Source of the DNA: Fomitopsis serialis
Taxonomy: Eukaryota > Basidiomycota > Agaricomycetes > Polyporales > Fomitopsidaceae
Reading direction: 5' to 3'
DNA length: 64,000 bases
NCBI RefSeq assembly: GCF_022376445.1
Contig: NW_025954969.1
Span: forward strand, 372,001 to 436,000
Part shown: positions 12,111 to 22,774 of the stretch, piece by piece
Position numbering within the stretch: position 1 is the first letter of the stretch
Layout: each line of letters begins with the position of its first letter
Program-made: the position numbers and the translations under genes
The notes under the pieces: model-generated
What the model was told of the DNA's origin: nothing
What the model saw: the letters and a program-made list of their open reading frames with translations, nothing else
Database searches by the model: none

Positions 12111-13720
12111 CTACCATTCCCGAAGCGATCCGTCCTCTCCCGTCCAAACCGCGTTGATCCATGGTTTCTCACCGCTGTACCGTTCCGCGTATTCGCGCAC
12201 GAGGCTCTCGTTGATCTCAATGCCCAAGCCTGGTCCTGTTCAGCATAATGAGTACATGCTCTGATAAGCATTTCAACGTGCAACTGTGAAGGCCTACGTG
12301 CCTTGGAGGGCTTCGACATATCCACCTTTGATGGCGAACACGGATGGGTCGACGAGGTAGGTGAGGAGATCTGCACCTTCGTTATAGTGCATCTGACATA
12401 GGAAACCAATAGGTCAGTTCGCGAGGGAAGGTCACACAAGTCACAACGTACCTGTAGACTCAGTTCCTGAATGCAGACTAAAATGAACACAAGACGTCAG
12501 CGAAAGGTGCTCTTAGTATGCATATACGAAACGTACAGTTGGGCGCAGCGATATCGACCTGTATGCATGCAGCGAGGGCGATTGGGCCAAGCGGACAATG
12601 CGGCGCGAGGGCGACATCGTACGTCTCAGTCAGAGACGCTATCCGGTGCAATTCGCTGATACCGCCACAGTGCGCAACCTACAAGATGGCTCAGTCCGAA
12701 TCCATCCAAGCGAACGAGCAACCTACGTCTGGCTGCGCGATATCGATCGCACGGGCTTCGAGGTACGGTCGGAAATCGCTACGGGAGTACAGACGCTCGC
12801 CCAGAGCGATGGGGTGGACACCTGCTTGGAGAGGTCCGCGATCTCCAACGGCTGTGTCGCGAGAAGAGGCTCTACGGGCATGCTCATTCAGACGAAGTCA
12901 ACGCATTGGCAAGATGAACCTCACCTTCAATGAAGAGCGGCTGCAGAGGTTCCAGGAGCCTAGCGAGCTGTTTCGCCATGCCCTTGTGGACACGGCCGTG
13001 GAAATCCACACCAACGTCCAACCCTAGGGCTCTGACATCCCTGACTCGCGAGACTGTCTCTTGTAGCTGTTCCGGTGAGTCGATCCAGCCAATCGCCTCT
13101 GAAACCAATAGGTAGTCAGAGTGGAACGCGAATGACTTGTCAGTGTGGATGCACTGACCCGTTCCGTTCATCTTGACAGCGGTGAACCCTTGCTCTTTGC
13201 GGCCTTTCGCACCTTCGACGACCGCACTTGGCTTGTCGCCTCCGATCCACCCGTAGACCTTAAGGCGATCCCGCACTTTGCCCCCGAGTAACTGCCAAAC
13301 CGGCACCCCGAGTCGCTTGCCCTTGATATCCCATAGTGCTATATCGAGCCCGGATGTTGCAGACTGCGATGGCGATCATTCTCGGTGATGGCTGCGTTTG
13401 TCCAGAAGGTTGCCTACCATGAGCACCGGCCCACCTCTGTAGAACCTGGCCCGATAGCAATGTTGCCATATGTCTTGAATTCTGTCTGCATCCCATCCGA
13501 TGAACCTCCGGATGATGTCTTGGTATGCTCCCTCGATTGCTTCTGTATGTCCCTCGAGAGTGCCTTCTCCCCAACCAACCGTACCATCCTGGGTCTCAAC
13601 TCGCACGAAGAGCCAGCGAGGAGGCACGCGGAAAATCTCACAAACATGCAATCATTAGTCGGTCGTCCACAGCCGGATGGATGACCTACATACTTCGATC
13701 TTCGTGATAGTACTCGCCAT
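12111..13720 (-). CDS. D-galactonate dehydratase-like enolase-superfamily enzyme (one frame break)
   Basis: Mandelate racemase/muconate lactonising family; DgoD dehydrates D-galactonate to 2-keto-3-deoxygalactonate. The first exon 13694-13720 encodes MASTITKIE, then [15 protein letters not shown] and [61 protein letters not shown], the metal/catalytic blocks DFHGR, FIEEP and [12 protein letters not shown] and [13 protein letters not shown]. The C-terminus ends [14 protein letters not shown]. At least eight exons, mostly with short GT-AG introns; the last intron appears to use a GC donor (CAAG/GCACGT). At 12811-12814 a G4 run (C4 on the coding strand) needs one more base to join STPIALGER. The family's key residues (the Asp/His of DFHGR, the Glu residues of IEEP and GER, the His of APHC) are all visible, so a functional enzyme is likely if the frame break is an error. 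Confidence 0.85.
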
Positions 13721-14702
13721 CAAGGTGTTAGAGATGCCTCAGTATCGTTGCAGTATCCGCATGGTCCCCGCATGGTTATATATACCTCTCGTGGAGCATT
13801 GCATGCCGGATGAACGGTTGGATGTCCCGGTCAGCTGCACTTCCACTGTCGCTACACGCGGCCCGCGCACCGTTCACGGCTCTCAAGACGGAGTTCCGTG
13901 TATGGTCTTGAGGTCAACACGGCAATATTGATGTTCCTTCTGTGTCGTCTGGAGTACTATGTGACCGGGCGTATGTTTTGCTTTGAGTCAGAGTACACCA
14001 TGGTTCACCAGTACTACCGCGACACCGACATGATCGATACCAATCCGACGCTCGATTCAAAATACAAACGATGCGTGTCATTGGAGAACAAAGGGAGGAA
14101 TATGCCTACCGGTGTGGTCGAACCGTCGTGCAGTGAGACTCGAGACTCGTTGCTGCGTCGGTGTTGTAGTCGATCTTCAGCCTCAGACACTGCATTGTCC
14201 GAATTTCATGCCCATGATTAACTCAGAATCCCGCGGCGATGTGTAAGCTTGGTCGAGACGGATTAAGGCGCGACACTTAGAGCTGGATAGATGCTACAGC
14301 GCTGCATAAATTGCACGTACCCTACAGATGCACACCGCCTTCGTACGACAAGAGAAGACCCCCACATTGGGCTCATATGGTTGGGCTGCACATAGATGGG
14401 TCAATAAACGGCACTAGCGAGAGGAAGAAGGAAAGCTAGCCGAATCTATAACCATTGACCCATATGTCCGCGTCGCAACAGGAGCCTGCATAGACGTGTG
14501 GGAAAGGCATACATCAGATCATGCAGAACGGAAGCATAGCAGACGATAGATGACAGGATACATGCAGGAAGGGACGCCTTCCGGCGTGAAGAAACCACAA
14601 AACCAAGTCGCGACCCTACCCTCGGTGCAGAGGACGTAAGTCAAAGACTATTTTGGCAAATTATTGAGACCATACGAAGACTTTGGGTTTGCCTCCGTCA
14701 TT
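13721..14702. other. intergenic region upstream of the galactonate dehydratase-like gene
   Basis: About 980 nt between the start of the dehydratase gene and the 3' end of the splicing-factor gene, both on the minus strand. It should carry the dehydratase promoter. One forward ORF of 107 codons (13898-14221) shows no recognisable motif. No repeat or RNA gene was seen. Confidence 0.5.
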
Positions 14703-16452
14703 TTAGCTGCCTCCGATATTCGCGCTCCCCTTCCTCGTCCTAACGACCTTGTTGCGCAACGCCTTTTCTTTCAGCTCGCTTTCTCTTCGTTCCAGTTCCG
14801 CCTGATCAGGCATATCCTGTACCGACCGATGAGCGAGAGTTGCCGGTGGAGAGACCATAAGACATACTTGATCCTCTTCCTCCTCCCTAGTCTTCCTCTT
14901 CTCGGCAGCAGCCTGTCCCTTGATCTTGAGTTCGCCAGACTTTTCGTCTACGTCCATCGTGTCAGTTCTGCCTTTTATAGGCCTGTCTCCCCAAATGTCC
15001 GGAGTGGGGCCCCTACTCCTGCTCAGCGTCCTGCTACGGCTGCGAGTGGGACTCCGTCTCTGCTCCCGCGATCGATCCACACCGCGCATTGGGGGCGGCG
15101 GCCGATCCAGCGAGCGACTTCGGCCTCGTACGCTCCTTCTGGGTGGCGGGCTGCGCGAGCGACTCACACTTCGACTCGGGCTTCGTCGTCTCCTGAAACC
15201 ACCGCGATACGGCGGGCTCCGGGAGCGGGAACGCGAGCGCGGTGGTGGGGAGACGCGGCGCCTCCGTGCTGGGGGACTGCGGGAATCCCTTTCCCTGATA
15301 CGCCTATCACGATCTCGCGGCGGAGGGATGTTGGAGGGCGTCCGTGGACGACGGCGAGGTGGCGGGCTGCGTGATAATGAACGGCGGGGTGGCGGCGAGC
15401 GGACGCGGCGGGGAGGCGGAGAACGAGAGGGTGACCGGCCGCGAGGGGGTGACCGGAGGCGCCGTGCTGGAGGTGTCCGTGAACGAGATCGTGAACTCCG
15501 CGCGCTGACTGGTGTATGTGAGGGAGACCTCCGACGGCGCGGTGGCGGCGAGCGGGGTGGTGGCGTCCGCGATATGGAACGTCGGCGGCCAGGGCGCTGT
15601 AGTCAGACGCGTCACAGAACTAGACATAACAATAATGGTGCAGGAGACTCACACCACCACCACCACCACCACCACCACCACCACCACCACCACGTCCGCC
15701 CCAACCACTGTCGCGTGGTCTACCACCGCGGTCATCATCAAACCCTCGTCCTCCCCGTCCTCTGCCCCTGCCACGCCCTCTGCCGCCACCGCGTGCCTCA
15801 CGTTCATTCTCGCGGATGTTGTCGAGACGTGCCCGTCTGTCCCTCTCATCTAACGCGCGTGTGTCCCCCATCCTGGCCTGGCGCATCTCCGCCTTCTTTT
15901 CCTCTACGAAGGATTGTGGTACACCGGCAGGCGACTCTTGAGCTTCAATGAGGAGTTTCCAAAGAGAAGACATGAATTCGACGGTGTGGTTGGTGAGAAA
16001 TCCTGTCAGGTTGATCTGCATCCTCCTGGGATCTGGTGTCTGCACGTCTCTCGGTAAGCTAGCCACACAGATGGTCAACGGTATGGCACGCACAGGTTGA
16101 CTGTTATCTTCCAGAAGACCCATCGCGTATTCGACGACTACCTCGTCCTCGAAGCCCACCAATTCAACGATCTTCTTAACAACCCATGGGCGGATGACTG
16201 ATAAGTTGACCTTGCGCATATCGACCTATACGACCGCAGGTGTCAGCGGATTCAAGAAGTCTCCAGGACTATAACGAGCCAACCTTCTTCTCAAATTCAG
16301 AGGGAAACTTCATCGACTTGAGAAGCTTCAGTTCCTTGTCAGAAAACCTGCGGTCCTGGTCTGCGGATGTTCCCTTGAAGAAGCCTGGATGTGCATTGTT
16401 CACGACAATGAAAGATCTGCATTGAATGCAAATACTCACCAGCATCTGCCAT
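14703..16452 (-). CDS. SRRM1: SRRM1/SRm160-like splicing coactivator with PWI and RS domains
   Basis: Nuclear RNA-binding coactivator of pre-mRNA splicing. The ATG at 16452 opens with MADAG and an intron, then FFKGTSADQDRRFSDKE, KFPSEFEKKVDMRKVNLSV and IRPWVVKKIVELVGFEDEVV: this is the PWI domain, with its PW-I core visible. DPRRMQINLTGFLTNHT continues it. A basic Arg/Gly stretch (GRGRGRGRGGRGFDDDRGG) ends in a polyglycine run, then an RS domain follows, made of recurring RSPPPRR-type units, SRSRSRSPP and RSRSLDRPPPP. The C-terminus is MDVDEKSGELKIKG, an acidic/basic coiled region and KVVRTRKGSANIGGS. All joins checked are in phase and no frame break is needed. The large opposite-strand ORF here is a shadow of the RS repeats. 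Confidence 0.9.
15651..15693. repeat. (ACC/GGT)n microsatellite encoding polyglycine
   Basis: About fourteen tandem ACC units on the plus strand, read as GGT (Gly) by the minus-strand splicing-factor gene. The run ends exactly at the 5' splice site GGT/GTGAGT of the next intron, so length changes alter the exon end and could affect donor choice. Confidence 0.9.
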
Positions 16453-17705
16453 CGTCGTAGATTTCTACAGTGACAGTGAAGTTGAAGGTGGCGAACTGCC
16501 AATGACGGTGTCGCTGGAGAGGAATTCTGACGAGGATTTGCGCTCTAAGACCCGATAACCTAGAGCATGTGATACCCGACTCGGAAACTAACTAAAATAT
16601 GTGTCAAGAACATCGCATAATCCTCAATATTTCACCCTTCGTTCCGTCCACAACGTTAACGGTCTATCCTCTTGTATATGTACCATGCTCAACCCATCCA
16701 AGAATGAGAAAGGAGGAACACATATGAAGGGTGCTTCCCGCTCAGACTATGGTCATTAGTCATTCACGGAAAGAGGCCAAGAAGACATGTACATTGCAGT
16801 GAGTGAGTGTCACTGCACAAAAGACTTCAACGGTGCAGTGATCCTAAAAGCAGTAACATCAGAATGAACTGTGCATGCGACGAAACAAAAGTGCACGCAA
16901 CGAGACAGAAACTTGCCTTCTCACTGAACGAGAAGGACACATACATGCATGTAACTTCTCCGGAGATTCAATTTGAGGGAAGCACTCCCCGTCTTCAAGT
17001 GGTAGGTCAGTGACCTTATCGTCGATGATGCACGTTGTTCATTGACTCTTCATATCATAGTGTCGGCCCTTGAATTGACTGTATAGGACCAGGTTCTAGA
17101 CGTGACGCACGGTGCTGATTGACGGTGTTCGGCCCCGCGAAGGAGGGCGCCCTTTCATCCCCGTTGCTGGAGCCGAATTCACAGAATGAACCGGACTCAG
17201 TCCTCCGTGTTATCTGACGTCGTTCGGCTGGACAAGGACCTGGCCAGAGCGCCGGCGTCGACACCAGTGTTTTTCTCATCGAGCCTTTGGATGGGTATAT
17301 GCGCGCAGATATCACGCGGGAGGGCAAATGGCAGACAATTGCTACCTGATGCATCGCATTGCATAGAACACAGGAACGAACAAGACGCAAAGAGCGATGT
17401 GATCACCTTTTCGGCGGATTTTAGCATGCAGATGGCTACGGCGTCAGAGTTGCCAAAGCACCTGGTCTTATCAGGCACGCGCAAGAGTGCAGCCTGTCTC
17501 AACAACGATGATGACTTCCTCCCAGTCCCTACAGAGCAACACCCTTACTTCAATGCTCTCCGCAACTTTCCGCCCTCCGCTCTCTCTGCCTCCTCTCCGC
17601 TTGCCGTGCGTTTTTCTCCTCTTCGTCTCGATCAGCACCCTTACCTCTCGTCCTGCGCACAGACTCAGGCGAAGAGAATTACTCCGTTAGCGGTCGTGGA
17701 GTAGA
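16453..17705. promoter_or_regulatory. divergent intergenic region between SRRM1-like and SET2 genes
   Basis: About 1.25 kb separating the starts of two divergently transcribed genes. The last 200 nt before 17706 are rich in CT tracts, as is common for fungal promoters and 5' UTRs lacking a TATA box. A 172-codon forward ORF (17186-17704) has no recognisable motif and is probably chance. Confidence 0.5.
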
Positions 17706-18874
17706 ATGTCGCGCACAATCAGCGTGCACCGCCCAGCGAACGTGCAGCGCCCCGCGAGTGGCGCTCGCCTCGTCATGGACACGAATGCGTCGGCCCTGCC
17801 ATCCAGGCGCAGTCACCCTCCCCCTTCCAGCCCCGGCGCAGAGCTCGAGACGCCCAAAGTCCCTGTCTACTATGTCAGCGGGGTCCAGGACAAAGACAAG
17901 GGGCTCGTCGCCATTCAGCCCCTTCCGAGAGGCACTGTCTTCCTCGAAGAGCGCCCGTTGTTCACGCAGGACCCGGGATGCACGAACTCGAACGTCCTAT
18001 CTGCCCTCGCGGGCTGCACGCGCGACGAGCAGCGCGAGTACTTCACGCTATCCAACGCGTACAAGAGCGGCGGGAAGGTCCTCCCTGCGCTCGCGATCTT
18101 CCAGACCAACTCTTTTGCGTGTGACGACTCCCCGCAGACGGCCCCTTCGAAGCAACGACGCGGCATCTTCCTCACCGCCTCGCGTATCAACCACTCGTGC
18201 ACGCCCAACGTCGGACGCATATGGGACTCTGGCCAACAAGCGCTTGTCTTCCGCACCCTGCATCCCGTGCAGGCGGGCGAGGAGCTCTGCATGAACTACG
18301 TGGATGTGCTCGGGACACGGGAAGAACGCAATGCGCACTTGGCAGACTACTTTGGGTTCCAATGCGCATGCGCGGTTTGCGCGTTGCTGGGCGAGGAGCT
18401 CGCGCAGAGCGATCAGCGGAGGGCGACTGTACGGCGACTGTATGACGAGGTCAGCATGTGCTTGAAGGAGCCTACACTGGGCATACGGAAGGTCAGCTCA
18501 TGACCATGCGCGACTTGGATGTTGGCTCATTATATGCCGGTTCGTGTAGGCAAAATTGGCGCTCCGGCTTCTTCAAGAAGAGAGGCTTGCGCTGTACGAA
18601 GCAACGTTTTGCTTCGATGCCTTCCAGCTATGCGTCCTGGTAAGTATGACGTCAGGTCTGTTGCACCATCCCGTCTCGTTCATACGTGTATGCGTCATAG
18701 GTCTCAGACTTTGGTAACGCGAAGGCTTGGGCGCGAAAGGCATGGCATGCATCCTGCGCCTCTTCTGGGCTTGACGGTCCCGCCGCGCGAACATTCAAGA
18801 TGTACTGGGCCAACCCGGGAGCCCATCGTCTTGCCGGGACACTGCCACGTATGGTGTTGAGCGGGCCCGATTAG
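17706..18874 (+). CDS. SET-domain protein 2, SMYD-like (intact)
   Basis: Putative lysine methyltransferase. Three exons: 17706-18491, 18550-18639 and 18701-18874; both introns are GT-AG and in phase. After a Pro/Ser-rich N-terminus come VYYVSGVQDKDKGLVAIQPL, the GTVFLEERPLF block, the CTRDEQREYF helix, then SRINHSCTPNVGRIW (the canonical SET NHSC motif), GEELCMNYVDVL (the tyrosine-containing motif IV) and post-SET cysteines FGFQCACAVC. The helical C-terminus has LYEATFCFDAFQLCVL and ends RMVLSGPD. No MYND finger is seen. The start could also be the in-frame ATG at 17775. All the motifs the paralogue at 10898-11947 has lost or scrambled are intact here. Confidence 0.9.
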
Positions 18875-19949
18875 CTCCAGAACGCTCGGACCAATGTACG
18901 ATCTCCTCTTCTTCCTCATGAATAATGCTAATGCCCTTGCACAGAATCGTTTCGTTTATCTTTCCTTGGGTCTCACCGGGTCGATGTCAAGCTGCATGGC
19001 GTCCGTAACTTGGCCAGTGCGTCGTGCGTGCAGAGGGGTTCCTGCTTGGCCTTCATTGTACAGCCTTACTAATACTGTAGCATCTCTGTCATAACCCGCC
19101 CTGCTCGGGCTTGTTGTGACCCTCCCGAATGGGTGAATACTCTGTCCACAGGCACTGTGCCTCGTATATTCGTTGTTTCTTGTGCTTTTCAGACGGGCTG
19201 ACTAAGGGGTGGCTGAAGCGCCCCTTCCAAGCTCAGGTCGCCGAGGGTCGCCGGTGACTCAAGCTGCTAACTTAGTGATCGAGATGTACTGAATGTACAT
19301 ACTCTGGGGTAAGTACTCCAACAGTCAAAGGCAGTGCAACACGGATCACAGCACGAGGTGCACATATCAGCATTGCGCACATTCGCAGATTTTGTCGTCC
19401 TATTCGCCATATTCTCAGTGCGATCGTCATCAGGCTAGTCTCGCGTAATAGCTAGGTGCGTTCCAACTAAGTTAGTATGCTAGAAGATGTCTCTCTCCAG
19501 ATTGACCTCAACTCTAGCTCCTACGACGTCGGAAATGCGCATGCATTTAGTCTGGGTGTACGTCTGGTGTACGTAGGCACGTACTGCGGGGCGCTTGCAT
19601 TTAGACTTGCGCCTGCGAGTTATTCCTGGACGCTGAGCGTCTTGGCGATTCTCGACCACGGATCTACAGGCGCCCTCCAGTACGCCCATGGTCGGGCGCT
19701 ACGGAGTCACGATGGCCTATTCGTCAGCGATCCTGGGCTTCCTGTAGCTCCGCACACGGGCGCGTGTCGTTTCACGGTTCTCCGAGAACGCAAGGTTCCA
19801 TGATGGTGTTCTCGTCGCCAGACACGCCTTAGCTCCTAACCACCACGTTCGAGTCATTGATCTCCTGTCTATGACTCTGTGCCCCTGAAACACCCTCGTA
19901 CTTATGCTCCGTGTGCCCGTTCAGACATTGACACGAACTGACGATCACC
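18875..19949. other. intergenic region without a recognisable gene
   Basis: About 1.07 kb between two forward genes. A 108-codon forward ORF (19477-19803) contains a hydrophobic patch but no recognisable motif or intron partner. The final part should include the promoter of the membrane-protein gene. Confidence 0.45.
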
Positions 19950-20845
19950 ATGTCCACCACGGCGTCCTCCAGCGCGTCATCCGCAACGCAGACGGGCAAT
20001 ATCGGCGGCGCCTCGCAGCCCCCGAGCGGCCAGCTACCGTTCAGCTTTCTCATGACATTCATCGCCGTGTTCCTCTTCATCGTCGGGTGCGGCTTTGGGA
20101 CGCGTCGGCTGTCGATCGAGCTGCGGCGCACAATAGGGCACGCGACGGGCCGGTGCAGCGCTCTACCTCCGACGCCAGAGCTGTGGGACATCGTTCCGCG
20201 GACATGCCACGAAGCCATGGGCAAGTTCTGCGAATTTCTGGTGAGCATCGGTGCGCGCTCGCTGCCAAGTCGGTCTTGTGAATACTGACCGTACTGTCCT
20301 CGAAGCCACTCTCCGTCTCATATGTCCGCGAGGAGAAATGTGACCCGTCGGAGCCGTCAACATCGCCAATACCGCAGATTCACTTCCCGGAGGTCCCGAC
20401 GGGGCTGCGAATATTGGAATTCGTCCCCTTCGTGTCGCTATTCATCGCCTATCGTACGCTACGCCGGATGCGGGAGGTACAAGCCGCTGCGGCCGCCGGA
20501 ACATTCAATCACTCTTCTACGGTGCCAGAGATTCCATCTCCACCGGTCCGCGCGGTGAAGGTCGCCGTGCTTGTAGCCATGCCTTCTCCACGCCGCCCAA
20601 ATTACCGACATTCATACAACAGCAGCTACTCGAAAGATGCCGCGGACTACGCAATACCGTCACTGACGTACTCTTCACGCCCTACCGGGGTCGGCGAGGA
20701 GCGGCGGAAAAGCAGCCTGAGCACAGGCAAGGAGCGCGATAGCGGATACCCTGAGAGCGTGTCGGACGAGGACGCGGCGTCAAGGGAGCTCGTATTAGGC
20801 GTGGTACAGGTTCCATGGGACACGGGTGAGGTAGAACTCTCATGA
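19950..20845 (+). CDS. single-span membrane protein of unknown function
   Basis: Two exons, 19950-20240 and 20306-20845, joined in phase by a 65-nt intron (GTGAGC...CGAAG), give about 276 residues. A Ser/Thr/Gly-rich N-terminus precedes one transmembrane helix (FSFLMTFIAVFLFIVGCGFG) followed by arginines (TRRLSIELRR), which suggests the long C-terminal part is cytosolic. The tail contains PLSVSYVREEK, an acidic/Pro stretch, VRAVKVAVLVAMPSPRRP, tyrosine-rich YRHSYNSSYSKD and an acidic end with VLGVVQVPW. This architecture recurs in uncharacterised proteins of mushroom-forming fungi (my recollection, not checked). No enzymatic motif is visible, and I cannot assign a function. Confidence 0.75.
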
Positions 20846-22774
20846 GCACACGACATAGACATGATACCCAGACTCCATATACTGCTCGCGGGACGGTCAC
20901 ACGACAGCCCTATTGCTTATTCGTGTACTTGTAGCTTGGTGCTTGCTTGCTGGGAAGCCTCCTCTTCTGTTCAGTCGGTGTACTGCGTAGGACAAGATGC
21001 CGCTCAGCAAATCTAGCACGGGTAGTGGTGACGACCGGACGGCGGCTCGCCCATGGATAAGGTCAGTCATGAGCCTGCATCCGGGCTTCCTCTACCTGAA
21101 TTATTGACGGATACTACGTACGTAGGCGGCTCGCTGACTGTGGATGGAGGTAAGTCTATCTTCGAATTATATAACGGCGTCTCATTCGCGCTGAGGTTCA
21201 CATCGCAGAATGTCAGTTTGCGAGCTGCTCGGTTTCTACCGCTCTGTGCTAGTCTGCAGTGGCAGACTCTAAACGACCTCTGCACGGTCCGCGCGCGGAA
21301 CGCTCAATGCTCGACATGATGTGAGCTTCAAAGCTTTAACGTCTTCGACCGCGCGATATTTGGCCCTTTGTTACCATTGGAGGGACGTTGCACGCTTGAC
21401 ACCATACTCCGACTCACTTGTTAACCTCCTGCCCGATCACCGATGCTGTAACGCTCCGTCCGCGGACCGCTGACTGCATCGAGCAATCCCTTCCTACTGT
21501 CCGAGTCATCGGTACGACGACATTGAAGATCTCACCAGGGTCGCCTGCTGTCGCCCATGTTTCTGATCTTGATTCACTGCGAGACCCACCAGGAGACATA
21601 TATGGGCTTGTGCACCGGTATCGGCGTTGATACCATAGTCTGGGACCGGGATTTGGACAGCTCGACACGCTGCCGCTGACGTGTGGGGGCACGAGTGCGC
21701 TTGTAGGTCCATTCAGTCATTGGAACGGCACGAAGATTAAAGGCATTGTCTACGTCTGCTTGCCAGGGAGACTAGATCTGGACCGAGAATTATTCTACAC
21801 TACTACTGACATACTGCATCTGCTACTACATATATACTTACTAGGCTGCTTATGCAGACTGAGACTCATCATGATGCAGGCGCACGTCGACTATTCGGCG
21901 TCCATCGTTTCCTCGTAGCTGAGCTACCACCATGAGGGGCCAGGGAGATCAGGCACGAAATCGAGTAACGGGGTCACGATGACTCACCTCGTCCGATCCA
22001 TGATGAGCGGTCTGGCTCACACTAACAGAGCAACCTACTCAGAAAAATTTGGATGTGTGGTTCAAGATGACAGTAGGATGCGCGGACAATTCCACCGGCT
22101 TCGGTGACCCAATATGTACCAATAGGCAGCGGGACATGCACTGGTACAAATGCAGATGCATCAGATAGAATATGCAGGGAGACCTACAGGACAGCTAGAC
22201 AGCGAGGAATACAAATGTGACAGAAATACAACTCCATAGGAGTATCTCAAGCTTCACCACGTTCAATCTACAAAGAACAATGTGAGAAAGAGGTCTGTGA
22301 GATAACCGGGGCCAGCCTCCCGTTTTGCACGTCCCACTGGACCTCCTGCGGCCTCCATGAGCCACGCGTCCTGTCACGTTTGACCGCGTCTTGTCACACC
22401 AAGTGACAACTCGTGTCATGCACGTGTCCTGTGCCGCCCTCGATCGCGAGCCAGTGCGCTCAGAGCGCTCCGAAAGTCCCACCGCCATTTCTGAAGTTTG
22501 ATTCTGCGAGCTTTTTGGATTTGCAACGAAAGAATATAGAGATTCGACACCCTGGACGGTTAATGTCACGTTCAACGGCGAGGGTGGGTCTTTTTGCATC
22601 TTTGGCAACACGCTTAAGCTCATGGGAACCAGCTGCTATTGCCCCAGTCCTTGGGTGGTCGATGTTTAGAGTCAACGTACGCAGCACGACGTCGAGGGCA
22701 CATACCGAGCCTACCGTATATCCGCCTGGCACTAGCAAGTCCAGCTTTCCCTTCTCATCCACTCTTACCAGCAC
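20846..22774. other. 1.9-kb convergent intergenic region
   Basis: Lies between the 3' ends of the membrane-protein gene and HEM14. Short ORFs at 21053-21319, 21414-21692 and 22195-22623 show no recognisable domain. No RNA gene or transposon feature was seen. Confidence 0.45.

Noticed and set aside
14920..15951. 343-codon plus-strand ORF rich in Arg/Gly/Leu with a long polyhistidine run.
   Set aside because: It is the antisense shadow of the RS domain and the GGT repeat of the SRRM1-like gene, which has family motifs and consistent introns on the minus strand.
17186..17704. 172-codon ORF directly upstream of SET protein 2.
   Set aside because: No domain, no intron partner, and it lies in the CT-rich divergent promoter region.
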